NCBI GenBank assembly: GCA_040756515.1
Contig: JBFLYW010000016.1
Span: 15,718-79,717 of the forward strand
Origin: DSXH01 sp020724325
GTDB lineage: Bacteria > Bacteroidota > Ignavibacteria > Ignavibacteriales > Melioribacteraceae
Reading direction: 5' to 3'
DNA: 64,000 nucleotides
How positions within the stretch are numbered: the stretch's first letter is position 1; each line of letters opens with the position of its first letter. Below the pieces are notes generated by a model, which was not told the origin of the DNA, made no database searches, and saw only the letters and a program-made list of their open reading frames with translations. The translations under genes and the position numbers were made by a program. This document shows, piece by piece, positions 27,431-36,459 of this stretch.

Positions 27431-27543
27431 ATTGATGCCGGTTTCAAGATATTTCAATTAATCTGGAAAAATCTGTTTAATCAGTTCTATCTGCGAGCAA
27501 TCTATAAAAATTTATTTCTCAGCTGCCCTCAGCCATTGACTTG

Positions 27544-28521
27544 TTACTTCATAATTTCGTTAAACGTTTTTTCATCAACGGTAAGTAAACCGCTTGGAAC
27601 TAACCGTGGAGTTAGAATCTTCCAGTTATTATCCTTACTAAAAATTTCTTTAAACATCGGTAATGCTTCATTTATTCTGCCGTTGTTTGCCAAAGTAACC
27701 GCAGTCCAGTATTTCATTTCAATATTATCAGGAAACATTTTCATAGCCGCAGAATATTCTGCCATTGCTTTATCCATTTCATTTTTTTCAACGGCAAGAT
27801 CGCCGTTATTCATGTGTTCATAAGCGCGGTGGACAGATAGTAATCTTCTAAGTTCTATAAGAGGTTGTGGATGGTCGTCAACTCTTAGATCAACAATTCT
27901 ATCTTCCCACACTTTTCCTGTTGATTTTCCTCTAACAACAAGCAGTGCAGCCGATTGCTTCCCTCTAATATCTCCTCCGGCATTTTCAGCTGCTTCAAGT
28001 GCTGTAAGCATTCTCTCTGCTAATTTTCCTTTCGAATTTTTGAATGATTCTGCCATTGCCGGCCAGACATTATAATTTAACATAAGATTTGCCTGAACAG
28101 AAAAATTTTCTTCAGCAATATTACCTGCAGGTTGAATGCACTTTACGCCGGTGTATGATGCAGCTCTTCCTTTAGAGTCAAGAACTGCTAATTGTCTAAA
28201 ATCCCTTCCGTCATCACTACTGATTAGTTGATCAACTACTTCTTGCGGACTCTTACCTTGTTTAAGCAATTCTAACCCTCGCGGACCAAAAGAAGCATTA
28301 ACAAATGACTGGGTTGCAATTACACCAACGCCAGCTTCACCCCAGCTTACAATAGTTCCTACTGAAAACCAGTGGGATTGAACCGCAACTCCCATATCAC
28401 CTGTTTGAGGATCAAATGCAACAATTGAATAAGTGTGTGCAAATGGTTCGTTCCTCAAATATGTTTGTGCATGTGTTATAATCGTGATTAAAACGATCAA
28501 CAAAAACAATTTTACTCTCAT
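27544..28521 (-). CDS. Exported DUF1028-family protein
   Basis: 325 residues. A signal peptide (about 1-18, ending THAQ) is followed by AHTYSIVAFDPQTGDMGVAVQSH, the DUF1028 N-terminus, an Ntn-hydrolase-like domain to about residue 230. GEAGVGVIATQSFVN and GGDIRGKQSAALLVV are further family marks. The C-terminus (about 235-325) is TPR-like and reads as two helical repeats around DLAVEKNEMDKAMAEYSAAM. Activity is unknown; relatives are suspected hydrolases. Confidence 0.85.
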   Translation of the reverse strand: MRVKLFLLIVLITIITHAQTYLRNEPFAHTYSIVAFDPQTGDMGVAVQSHWFSVGTIVSWGEAGVGVIATQSFVNASFGPRGLELLKQGKSPQEVVDQLISSDDGRDFRQLAVLDSKGRAASYTGVKCIQPAGNIAEENFSVQANLMLNYNVWPAMAESFKNSKGKLAERMLTALEAAENAGGDIRGKQSAALLVVRGKSTGKVWEDRIVDLRVDDHPQPLIELRRLLSVHRAYEHMNNGDLAVEKNEMDKAMAEYSAAMKMFPDNIEMKYWTAVTLANNGRINEALPMFKEIFSKDNNWKILTPRLVPSGLLTVDEKTFNEIMK

Positions 28522-28681
28522 AATTACTCCGATTGTTTTTTACAAATTAATCTTTATCAATTTCTTTAACAACATTAATAGCAGAGTTAACTGAATCCGG
28601 CAATAAGCTTATTTGCTAATGAATTAAAAGAGGTTTATTTTCGAACCCCATAAATATTCAACAGAATTCAACGGAGATAAA

Positions 28682-29380
28682 ATGAAAACAGTAAAAATAT
28701 TTTTAATAATGCTTATGCTTGCCTCATCTATAAATGGTCAGAAAGATCAGAGCAGCATAACATTAAAAACATTTGAGGATTCGGTTAGTTACAGCATAGG
28801 TCAAAACATTGGTACCAGCCTTAAAGAACCGTATATGCAAATTAATTTTGAAATTCTTGTTCAAGCTATGAAAGATGCAATAAGCGGCACTCAAAAATTA
28901 TTAAGCGATGAACAGATGCAAACTTGTATGATGAAATTTAATCAGAAAGTTATGGCTAAAAGAGAAGCTGACAATAAAATTACAAGCGATAAAAACAAAG
29001 AAAAAGGAAAACAGTTTCTTGAAGCAAATTCTAAGAAAGATGGAGTTGTTGTTTTGCCAAGCGGACTTCAATATAAAGTAATTGTCAAAGGGGAGGGACC
29101 CTCACCAAAAGCAGAAGACAAGGTTAGCGTTCATTATACAGGTACTTTAATTGACGGAACAAAATTCGACAGCTCTTACGACCGGAATGCACCGGCAGTC
29201 TTTGGAGTTACACAGGTAATTAAAGGATGGACTGAAGCACTTCAATTGATGCGCGTTGGCGATAAGTGGGAATTGTTTATTCCTTCCGAATTAGCTTATG
29301 GAGATTCTGGTGCCGGTGGTGTAATTGGTCCCGGCGAAGTATTAGTTTTTGAAGTGGAGTTATTGAGCATAATTAAGTAA
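28682..29380 (+). CDS. FKBP-type peptidyl-prolyl isomerase (Mip-like), exported
   Basis: 232 residues. The signal peptide covers about 1-19. Residues 25-125 form the helical dimerisation domain of Mip/FkpA proteins (VSYSIGQNIGTSLKEP...). Residues 135-232 are the FKBP fold with VHYTGTLIDGTKFDSSYDR, VIKGWTEALQLMRVGDKWELF, IPSELAYG and VFEVELL. It assists folding of periplasmic and outer-membrane proteins. Single gene with a repeat-filled gap downstream. Confidence 0.93.
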   Translation: MKTVKIFLIMLMLASSINGQKDQSSITLKTFEDSVSYSIGQNIGTSLKEPYMQINFEILVQAMKDAISGTQKLLSDEQMQTCMMKFNQKVMAKREADNKITSDKNKEKGKQFLEANSKKDGVVVLPSGLQYKVIVKGEGPSPKAEDKVSVHYTGTLIDGTKFDSSYDRNAPAVFGVTQVIKGWTEALQLMRVGDKWELFIPSELAYGDSGAGGVIGPGEVLVFEVELLSIIK

Positions 29381-29572
29381 GAACTTTTCTAAGATGGATT
29401 GAAAAAAAATACAGCTTTCGCAGATTTTCATTAGCGCTGTGACATAATAATTAGAATTGATCTATCATAACAAAACAAATGCTTAAGGTAGTATTATTAT
29501 GCAGTTCTTTTATTTTTTAATAAGACACTTAGAAAAATCAGTGAGAACACTTAGTTTTTTCAGAAACTCAAC

Positions 29573-29622
29573 AACATTGAAGGTCACAAGGAAATAAATA
29601 GCGACTCTTGACCTTCAAGGTT
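29573..29622. repeat. Palindromic module 2 of the mosaic repeat
   Basis: AACATTGAAGGTCA (29573-29586) and TGACCTTCAAGGTT (29609-29622) pair with one mismatch across a 22-base loop. Confidence 0.85.
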
Positions 29623-29824
29623 TAGGTTCCGATCCCAGTAATGTTATTACGAATCCCGCAAAGCGACTAAGAGTCTACGGATAGATTCTTCGCCTCACTT
29701 CGTTCGGCTCAGAATGACAGGACACTATTTACTCTGTCATTTAATAGGTTCCCGACTTGTCGGGAGACGAAGAATTGTCATTCTGAAGGAATACCGACGC
29801 AGTCGGTATGACTGAAGAATCAAC

Positions 29825-29874
29825 AACCTTGAATGTCACTAGGAAATAAATAGCGACTCTTGACCTTCAAGGTT
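29825..29874. repeat. Palindromic module 3 of the mosaic repeat
   Basis: AACCTTGAATGTCA (29825-29838) and TGACCTTCAAGGTT (29861-29874) pair with one mismatch across a 22-base loop. Confidence 0.85.
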
Positions 29875-29993
29875 TAGGTTCGACTCTCATTGTCTATCAA
29901 CGCCGGGATCGAAATGACAGGACACTTTTTACTTTGTTATTTATTTTATTGAAAAGCGGAATAATGGATTTCAAGCACAAAACTCTTTATTTA

Positions 29994-30392
29994 TTAAATT
30001 AATTTATAATGAGGTACTTTAAAGCTTATAACAGAATCACAAGAAACTTTTTTTAATTCTGCTTCAGAATAGCATTCCCTTTTTTTTATTAATGTAAAAA
30101 TAAATCCGTCATGCTTTAGATTTCTATTTGACAGAGAATCATCAATTTTTATAATTGTACCGGCGGCTTTGTATCCCTCGGCTCCTCCAACATCAAGTAA
30201 CGAATCAAACTTTATATGTGAAAGGGCTTTCATAATCTGATAGGTGATAATGTAACGGTTTATAACATATTTTTCGCTGTTAGGATCTCGAAAACCATAT
30301 ATAGGTTGGTGTGCAAAGTAAATATTCGATTCAGTAGTTTCTTTGAATCTTTCCTCTAACCAAATTTTTGTAGTTTTAGTATAAGGATTCAT
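29994..30392 (-). pseudogene. SAM-dependent methyltransferase remnant with internal deletion
   Basis: 132 codons, where a class I methyltransferase of this type needs 230 or more. The N-terminal part ends in motif I (DSLLDVGGAEGYKAA), the SAM-binding glycine loop. It then jumps at once to a C-terminal-like segment (HDGFIFTLIKKRECYSE) without motifs II-IV. The reading frame is intact, so this looks like an in-frame deletion rather than a frameshift. It adjoins the repeat element of copy C, a plausible site of rearrangement. A genuinely short protein of new type cannot be excluded. Confidence 0.6.
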
Positions 30393-30463
30393 TATTCAAA
30401 AAAATATAACTCAATAAAACATTTTCATAATAAGCTGTATAGGCGTTGTTAATCGGCACCATT

Positions 30464-31036
30464 TTATTCTTCAATAATATTCTTGTTTGCCTCTTTATTA
30501 AGTTCTTCAATAACCTTTGATTCATCACTATCTTTGCTTTCAGAAGTCTGTTCTATCATATCTTTAACAGATTCAGACTCGTATAAATCACTCTTAACTT
30601 TTACAACAACTTTTTTTACCGGTGTAGAAAGATTGAGAGCAATACAAGGCATGTGAACATCAGTCGGAAAGAAGACAGCAAAATAGCCGGCTTCTGCAAT
30701 TAGGAAATTTCCTTCGCCTTTTAAGTAGAGCGCATCTTTTTCTGTATCGTATTCATGAGTAACAATCATTTTGTTCTTGTGAGAATAACCCATCTTTTCC
30801 TTGCCGCTTACAATGTACTGAATATCAATATACTTTTTATGAGCTTCCCATTTTCCGGAAGTGATAGGTTTTGTATCGTAATGCTGAACAATTGCGTAAA
30901 TATTATCGCCGTCAATTGTGTATTTATCCGGCTCAACATTGTTAAAATCCGTTGATCGTAAGTACTCGAAAGCTTTTTGGAATCTTTCATTAACTTGGAA
31001 ATATAATTCAGCGTTTTTAAGTTGATCGAATATCAT
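30464..31036 (-). CDS. YhcH/YjgK/YiaL-family protein
   Basis: 190 residues. Residues 1-150 are the family's cupin-like fold: GKWEAHKKYIDIQYIVSGKEKMGY holds the metal-site His and Glu/Asp pattern, and FFPTDVHMPCIAL the final His. Members (EbgC, YiaL, NanQ) act on sugars, NanQ as sialic-acid anomerase. The C-terminal 40 residues are an acidic, Glu/Ser/Lys-rich tail not usual for the family. It starts 29 bp upstream of the outer-membrane protein gene's stop, on the same strand. Confidence 0.87.
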   Translation of the reverse strand: MIFDQLKNAELYFQVNERFQKAFEYLRSTDFNNVEPDKYTIDGDNIYAIVQHYDTKPITSGKWEAHKKYIDIQYIVSGKEKMGYSHKNKMIVTHEYDTEKDALYLKGEGNFLIAEAGYFAVFFPTDVHMPCIALNLSTPVKKVVVKVKSDLYESESVKDMIEQTSESKDSDESKVIEELNKEANKNIIEE

Positions 31037-31065
31037 ATTGCCTCAATATTTTTTAGAGAAAATTT

Positions 31066-31593
31066 TTACAGCTTGAACATCAAGCCGCCGTAGATGGCTA
31101 TGAAGTCGCTCTTTAAGTCGTTACTAATTTTTAGATCTTTAAGATTACCCATCTTAACATATCTAAGATCGCCGGTTATAATTGCACTGCCCAGATCCAA
31201 TTCAATACCAGCACCGGCATGGTAGCCTACTTCTCTTTGTGTTTCTGAAGGAAAAGAAGCAAATATTCCAGAATACTCTATTTTAGTGTTGTACCAGCCA
31301 AGCCCGGCTTCAACATGAATTAATGGAAGAAGTTTTAACATTGCCGTTGCCATTATAGGATAGCTGGTAGCTTTGATTACTCCATCTTCATATTCCTCTG
31401 TCTTATATCCGATAGAGCCCTCAATAGCAAGTCCGCCTAAATTAAGTCTTACGGCTCCAGCCGGCATCCATACGCCTTTCTCTGCATCAGATGTTTTAAC
31501 GTATGCAACTTGAGGTCCAATTGAAAGGGATTGAGCACTCAGTATTGATAAAAGGCTGAAAAGAAATACGAGAGTTAATATTGAGCGTTTCAT
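31066..31593 (-). CDS. Exported outer-membrane beta-barrel-like protein
   Basis: 175 residues from the ATG at 31593, chosen because AGGAG precedes it and the signal peptide (MKRSILTLVFLFSLLSILSA) begins there; the frame is open to 31629. The mature part has alternating strands (LNLGGLAIEGSIGYKTEEY, AGAGIELDLGSAIITGDLRY) and ends in MFKL, like small 8-stranded OmpA/OmpX-type barrels. Function unknown. Confidence 0.75.
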   Translation of the reverse strand: MKRSILTLVFLFSLLSILSAQSLSIGPQVAYVKTSDAEKGVWMPAGAVRLNLGGLAIEGSIGYKTEEYEDGVIKATSYPIMATAMLKLLPLIHVEAGLGWYNTKIEYSGIFASFPSETQREVGYHAGAGIELDLGSAIITGDLRYVKMGNLKDLKISNDLKSDFIAIYGGLMFKL

Positions 31594-31647
31594 TAATACT
31601 CCTGTTTTGTATGGATGTAAATTAACCAAAAAAAAGGATCTCCGAAA

Positions 31648-33507
31648 TTATTTTATCTGGTAAAATTGAATTTTAGAGGGAAAATTTTTTGAAAAATAGA
31701 CCCGGTTATAAACCTTCTGAAAATCTTCTTCTTTTGCATTATAAATATCTACAAACTTTTGCGGATTGCGATCGAAGAATGGGAAAAAACTGCTCTGAAC
31801 CTGAATCATAATTTTATGACCCTTCATAAAAGTATGATCAACATCCTGCAATTTTATTTTAACATTAGTCACTTTATTTGGTTCAAAAGGTTCTGGATTT
31901 TCGAAACTGTTTCTGAATTTGCCGCGCATTATCTCATATCTTATAAGTCTTTGATATCCGCCTAACTCTATGTTGTTTGGATTTGGATTGGGATTTGCAA
32001 TGCTGTCAGGATAAACATCTATTACTTTAACAACCCAATCTGCATCGGTACCTGTTGTAGAAACAAATAAGTCCGCCAATATTGGACCGGAAATAGTAAC
32101 GTTTTCTTTAAGCGGTTCGGTTTCGAACACAAGAACATCCGGACGCGAAGATGCAAATCTCTGATCCTCACTCATATAAGTTCTGAAATACATTTGCTGT
32201 GAGTCATGAAATTTTGCAGTGTAAGGGACGGGTTTATTCGGGTCGCTTAAAAATTCGCAGAATAAATCGGCAGAATTATTCAGTATTTCCCACACCAATT
32301 TATTTTCTTTATCGAAGTACAAATTTGCAGAGGAATTAGCTGCTGGATGCCATTCTTCGTGATGAACCCAAATGTTCTCACCGGTTCTATAAGTAACTGC
32401 CTCGGGAAAATTTAATTTGCCTTCGCCTTTCAAGAAGTAATCGAAAAATGGATTAAGAATTTTTTCGTTGTAATAGTCGGATGTATTTTCCGGAAAACTG
32501 AAATCGCCGAATGAACTTCCGTTGCTTCTCGACCATCCGCCATGGCTCCACGGACCTATTACAATATAATTATTGTTAACGGGATTTTTTTCTTCTATTG
32601 ATTTATAAATATTAAGCGGTCCGTATAAATCCTCGCTGTCGTACCATCCGCCAACTATAAGCGATGCCGGCTTAACATTTTTAAAGTGGGGCAGATTATT
32701 TCTTTTTTGCCAAAATTGATCGTAAGTACCATGCTCTGTTATTGCATTCCAGAAGGGAAGTTTATGGTGGAAAAATTTCTTTTGAATATTAGGAAGCGGT
32801 CCGAGTTTAAGGAAAAAGTTATACATATCGGGAGAAGGATAAGGATCAATTGATTTCCAGGAAGTTGTTAATCCGGCTCTCGGCTGATCGAAACTTTTGA
32901 AGAAGTTGAATGACATAGTTAAAGTAAGAGCGCCGTTGTGGTGCATATCATCACCAATAAACCAATCGGAAATTGGAGCTTGGGGGGAAACGGCTTTTAA
33001 TGCCGGATGAGAATCTATAAGACTCATTGCAGCATAAAACCCTGGATAAGAAATTCCCCATATCCCTACATTCCCGTTATTATGTTTTATGTTTTTTACG
33101 AGCCATTCGATAGTGTCGTATGTATCGGTTGTTTCATCTATATCATTTTTGTTCTTCTTGTTTGGTATGTAAGCACGCATATTATCGAATTCACCTTCAC
33201 TCATAAATTTACCGCGTACATCCTGGAATACAAAAATGTAACCGCTCTTAGGGAAATGATCGTTTGGTCCAAGGGTGTTGGGAAAATTTTCTTCACCATA
33301 CGGCGAAACAGTATAAGGGGTTCTTATCATTAGTATAGGATATAATTGGGTTGTATCCTTTGGCGTATATACAGAAGTAAATAAAGTAATTCCATCCCGC
33401 ATCGGTATTCTATATTCTTTTTTATTGTAATTTTCTTTTATCCATTCTTTACCTTGACCTAAGTTAATGATTGAAAGTAATAGAAGAAGAATAAAAATCC
33501 GTTTCAT
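31648..33507 (-). CDS. CocE/NonD-family alpha/beta hydrolase (X-Pro dipeptidyl-peptidase type), exported
   Basis: 619 residues. A signal peptide (1-19) is followed by the hydrolase fold with the nucleophile in GIWGISYPGFYAA (GxSYxG), the cap region, and the catalytic His in VIGPWSHGGW. The C-terminal jelly-roll domain (about 400-615: GPILADLFVSTTGTDADW and YDVYP-like VIDVYPD) is the PepX_C domain. Members hydrolyse acyl bonds in peptides, esters or antibiotics, so the substrate cannot be set. Its ATG overlaps the stop of the DinB gene (ATGA), pointing to translational coupling. Confidence 0.88.
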   Translation of the reverse strand: MKRIFILLLLLSIINLGQGKEWIKENYNKKEYRIPMRDGITLFTSVYTPKDTTQLYPILMIRTPYTVSPYGEENFPNTLGPNDHFPKSGYIFVFQDVRGKFMSEGEFDNMRAYIPNKKNKNDIDETTDTYDTIEWLVKNIKHNNGNVGIWGISYPGFYAAMSLIDSHPALKAVSPQAPISDWFIGDDMHHNGALTLTMSFNFFKSFDQPRAGLTTSWKSIDPYPSPDMYNFFLKLGPLPNIQKKFFHHKLPFWNAITEHGTYDQFWQKRNNLPHFKNVKPASLIVGGWYDSEDLYGPLNIYKSIEEKNPVNNNYIVIGPWSHGGWSRSNGSSFGDFSFPENTSDYYNEKILNPFFDYFLKGEGKLNFPEAVTYRTGENIWVHHEEWHPAANSSANLYFDKENKLVWEILNNSADLFCEFLSDPNKPVPYTAKFHDSQQMYFRTYMSEDQRFASSRPDVLVFETEPLKENVTISGPILADLFVSTTGTDADWVVKVIDVYPDSIANPNPNPNNIELGGYQRLIRYEIMRGKFRNSFENPEPFEPNKVTNVKIKLQDVDHTFMKGHKIMIQVQSSFFPFFDRNPQKFVDIYNAKEEDFQKVYNRVYFSKNFPSKIQFYQIK

Positions 33508-34007
33508 TTTATTGCTCCGTTCAATTTTTTACTTTTTTTTGAATTTTGCCATTCTGCCAGGTTTCCATTCATCTGACTTATATGAACATCAACATGATTA
33601 GAATAAATACCGAGCCATTCTTCCAGTGTAACTTTGCCGCGCTCGGGATGAATTATGTAATTGTTCCATTTTTGTTCGGGAATTTTTTCGAGGAGTTTAA
33701 AAGTTAATAAGCGGAGCTGAGCAAAGAGTTCTAAAGCCAGATCTAAATCCTGATCCTTGTAATTAAGTTCTTCTGCCCAGATATCCTGGTTGTAAGGTGT
33801 AATAGTAGTTGCCGATTCTGCAATTATTTTCCGGCATCTGGCATAACCAACAGATTCGCTGTCAGCAAGATGAAGAATAATTTCTCTAATGCTCCATTTA
33901 TCAGGAGCCGGCTTATAGTCGAATGCTTGTTTAGGATAATTTTGAAGAGCGCTTTGTAATTTTTCGAAACCTCTTCTGTAATTTACCAGGTTCTCTGAAC
34001 GGGTCAT
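33504..34007 (-). CDS. DinB-family four-helix protein
   Basis: 167 residues. WSIREIILHLADSESVGYAR and the later SNHVDVHISQM give the three conserved His of the DinB/YfiT metal site. DinB_2 proteins are four-helix bundles, some being bacillithiol or mycothiol transferases; here the thiol partner is unknown. The gene lies 13 bp downstream of the MurU-like gene and overlaps the CocE-type hydrolase by 4 bp, all in one run on the minus strand. Confidence 0.85.
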   Translation of the reverse strand: MTRSENLVNYRRGFEKLQSALQNYPKQAFDYKPAPDKWSIREIILHLADSESVGYARCRKIIAESATTITPYNQDIWAEELNYKDQDLDLALELFAQLRLLTFKLLEKIPEQKWNNYIIHPERGKVTLEEWLGIYSNHVDVHISQMNGNLAEWQNSKKSKKLNGAIK

Positions 34008-34020
34008 AAAACCTCCGGGA

Positions 34021-34743
34021 TTAATTGCCGATTAGTTTCTCTGCTTCAGTTAAGTTTTCTTTTTTACCAAGGTCAATAAACATCGAATTACTATGATCAA
34101 AATAAGTTATTCTATGTTTAGATGCGATTGAAAGATAGAGTTCCATAAGAGGAAATACATCCCGTTCAATCATACAATCAAACACTGCCGGCTCTAAAAT
34201 TTGTATTCCGCTAAATGCAAGCCTAGATAATTCACCAACAGGTTTTCGCGTTAATTTTGTTATATTTTCTTTTTCATTCGTCCAGCCGCACAAGGTTGAA
34301 TCTTCATCAAAAAGAAAATAGCGGGAGGATTTTCTTTTCTGAACGGCAAGCGTCGCAATAGACTTATTATTAATGTGATGATTTAATAAAGCGGTTAGGT
34401 TTATTCCGGAAAGAATATCGACATTATGAACGAGGAAGGGTTTGTGATCATCAAAAAACCACGCAGCTTTTTTTATGCCGCCGCCGGTCTCTAAAAGAAG
34501 GTTTCTTTCGTCAGAGAATTTTATCTCAATACCAAAAAAATTTTTAGATTCAACAAACTCAACTATTTGTTCCGCAAAATGATGGACGTTAATAATAACC
34601 GATTTGAATCCTGAACGGATCAATTTTTGTACTACAATTTCAAGAAAAGTGATGCCGTTTATTTCAACCAAAGCTTTGGGTTTTGAATCTGTTATTGGTC
34701 TTAACCTGGTGCCTAATCCGGCTGCAAGTATAAATGCTTTCAT
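34021..34743 (-). CDS. Sugar-1-phosphate nucleotidyltransferase, MurU-like
   Basis: 240 residues from the ATG at 34743. The signature FILAAGLGTRLRPITDSKPKAL starts the Rossmann-like fold; FLVHNVDILSGI carries the metal-binding Asp. The size and the neighbouring AmgK-like kinase match MurU (MurNAc-1-phosphate uridylyltransferase), which converts MurNAc-1-P to UDP-MurNAc in the cell-wall recycling bypass. Mannose-1-phosphate or glucose-1-phosphate transferases look similar, so the substrate rests on context. It is 11 bp downstream of the kinase fusion. Confidence 0.82.
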   Translation of the reverse strand: MKAFILAAGLGTRLRPITDSKPKALVEINGITFLEIVVQKLIRSGFKSVIINVHHFAEQIVEFVESKNFFGIEIKFSDERNLLLETGGGIKKAAWFFDDHKPFLVHNVDILSGINLTALLNHHINNKSIATLAVQKRKSSRYFLFDEDSTLCGWTNEKENITKLTRKPVGELSRLAFSGIQILEPAVFDCMIERDVFPLMELYLSIASKHRITYFDHSNSMFIDLGKKENLTEAEKLIGN

Positions 34744-34754
34744 CAAAATTTTAT

Positions 34755-36176
34755 TTACTGATTTAATATGGTATGATTTAGTACTATTTCTAAATCATAC
34801 TTACTTTTTAGGAAGCTGCTTAAACTTTCTGCGCAATAAACAGAACGGTGCTGCCCTCCGGTGCATCCGTAATTGACCATTAAATTTGTCCAGCCCCTAT
34901 TTATGTAGTTAACTACAGATTGTTCAACAATATCGAAAGAATCCTTAAGAAATTTTTGGGCTTCCGGCTGTGAGTCTAAATATTTTTTTACTAATTCATC
35001 TTTTCCGGTTAATGTTTTGTATTCCTCTATCCTTCCCGGGTTGGGGATAGAACGGCAATCAAATACAAATCCTCCTCCGTTACCAGTAAAATCAAATGGA
35101 ATCTTATCTTTGTAAGAAAAGCTGTTTATTCTAACATTCAATCTTTTCGTTTCGACAGATGTTCCATTTAGTCCAGAAAATTGATCGGACCGAATAATTT
35201 TTGTAAGGCACTCTATTAGATGAGGGATTTTAATTTTATATTTTTTGTTGTCAAGAATCGACTTTAAATTTTTGACAGCAAATGGAATACTGGTTAAAAA
35301 GTGAGCTTTACCTTCGTAATATCCTCTATATCCATAAGTACCTAACATTTGGAGAATTCTGACAAGCGCAAAATCAAAGTAAAATTTTTTGAATTTCCGG
35401 AGATCAATTTTTTTATGTGCTGCGAGAGAGCTAATATAATGCTCGAATAGATCTTTTCTAAGATCTTCAGCTAAATTTAATTTTGAGCTGTAGAGAAACG
35501 AAGCCAGATCATATTGCAAAGGACCTTTTCTTCCTCCTTGAAAATCTATAAAATATAAATCGCCGTCTTTAATCATAATGTTTCTTGCATTGAAGTCGCG
35601 GTACATAAAATAGTTTTTGTCAGCCTTCATTAGCCCGTTCGAAAAATTCTGAAAGTCGGCTTCGAGTTCTTGTTCATCGAAATTAATGCCGGTCAATTTA
35701 AGGAAGTAGTATTTGAAGTAGTTTAAATCCCACATAATTGATTGTTTATCGAAAGCTGCTCGAGGATAACACACTGAATAATCAAGCTCTCTGGAAGCAG
35801 AGATTTGGAAACGCGGCAGCTGCGAAAGGGCATTCTTAATTAAATGAATTGTTGCGGCAAAGTTGTTTCCAGTTGAACTGATTAATGAATATAGAGTTTG
35901 ATTGCCCAAATCTTCTATAAGGTAGTTGTTCTCTTTTAGATTTTGCGCATAAATTTTTGGAACGTTTAATTCATACTTGCTGAAATGTTTAGCAAGATAA
36001 ATGAATGCTCTGTTCTCACGCTTATCCGGATTATAAACAGCCAGAGCAGATTTGTTTTTACTTTCAATCCGGAAATATCTCCGCATAGAACCAGAAAGTG
36101 GAAGCGGGTTAAATGAAATAGATTTTTCATTAGCCCACTTTTCAAATAGCTCAATTAATTTTATCTGGTTAACCAT
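34755..36176 (-). CDS. AmgK-like sugar kinase fused to a RapZ C-terminal domain
   Basis: 473 residues. Residues 1-335 are an aminoglycoside-phosphotransferase-type kinase, with GSMRRYFRIESKNKSALAVY at the nucleotide site, YMYRDFNARNIMI as the catalytic loop and FIDFQGGRKGPLQYDLASFL as the metal-binding Asp. This matches AmgK, the anomeric MurNAc/GlcNAc kinase. Residues 345-473 are a RapZ C-terminal domain: GGGFVFDCRSIPNPGR and YGCTGGQHRSVYCAESLS. In E. coli RapZ that domain senses glucosamine-6-phosphate. The ATPase half of RapZ is absent. With the MurU-like gene next door this suggests amino-sugar salvage with built-in sensing (inference). Confidence 0.87.
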   Translation of the reverse strand: MVNQIKLIELFEKWANEKSISFNPLPLSGSMRRYFRIESKNKSALAVYNPDKRENRAFIYLAKHFSKYELNVPKIYAQNLKENNYLIEDLGNQTLYSLISSTGNNFAATIHLIKNALSQLPRFQISASRELDYSVCYPRAAFDKQSIMWDLNYFKYYFLKLTGINFDEQELEADFQNFSNGLMKADKNYFMYRDFNARNIMIKDGDLYFIDFQGGRKGPLQYDLASFLYSSKLNLAEDLRKDLFEHYISSLAAHKKIDLRKFKKFYFDFALVRILQMLGTYGYRGYYEGKAHFLTSIPFAVKNLKSILDNKKYKIKIPHLIECLTKIIRSDQFSGLNGTSVETKRLNVRINSFSYKDKIPFDFTGNGGGFVFDCRSIPNPGRIEEYKTLTGKDELVKKYLDSQPEAQKFLKDSFDIVEQSVVNYINRGWTNLMVNYGCTGGQHRSVYCAESLSSFLKSKYDLEIVLNHTILNQ

Positions 36177-36179
36177 AAA

Positions 36180-36356
36180 TTATTTGTCAATTAATTCCGG
36201 TCTATTAAAATTCCATTCGATTCTGGAATAGAAAAGAGAAATAATAGCAGAAGCTTGTGCCCGGTCGAATCCCAAGGAAAATATCGTCATAGTGTTTAAT
36301 AGAATATCCTTCATATCAAATTTGTTTTTACCGCAATTATGTCGGATAATTTTCAT
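36180..36356 (-). CDS. Possible small hypothetical protein
   Basis: An open frame ending 3 bp before the ATG of the kinase fusion on the same strand. Starts at 36356 or 36314 (ATG) or a TTG at 36410 are possible; none has a convincing ribosome binding site. The C-terminal part (ILLNTMTIFSLGFDRAQASA) is helical and protein-like. No family recognised; weakly supported. Confidence 0.3.
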   Translation of the reverse strand: MKIIRHNCGKNKFDMKDILLNTMTIFSLGFDRAQASAIISLFYSRIEWNFNRPELIDK

Positions 36357-36375
36357 ACCCGTTCTTTTATGTGAA

Positions 36376-36399
36376 GCGATTGAGGGATATTTCAATCGC
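36376..36399. other. Perfect 8-bp-arm hairpin
   Basis: GCGATTGA (36376-36383) and TCAATCGC (36392-36399) pair exactly around an 8-base loop, about 200 bases upstream of the kinase fusion. There is no T-run. It may be an operator or an RNA element in the leader. Confidence 0.4.
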
Positions 36400-36459
36400 C
36401 TTTCAAACAAACCCGTGGATTACTCATATTTAAAAATAATATTACGAGACCTTTTAAAA

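Larger units (their letters stand above)
29560..29932. repeat. Mosaic intergenic repeat element, copy C
   Basis: Most of the 613-bp gap 29381-29993 is this repeat. It carries two copies of the long-arm palindrome (29573-29622 and 29825-29874), the CCCGACTTGTCGGG hairpin, ATACCGACGCAGTCGGTAT, and the CTTCGCCTCACTTCGTTCGG word. Bases 29381-29559 hold no gene or recognised signal. Confidence 0.85.
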
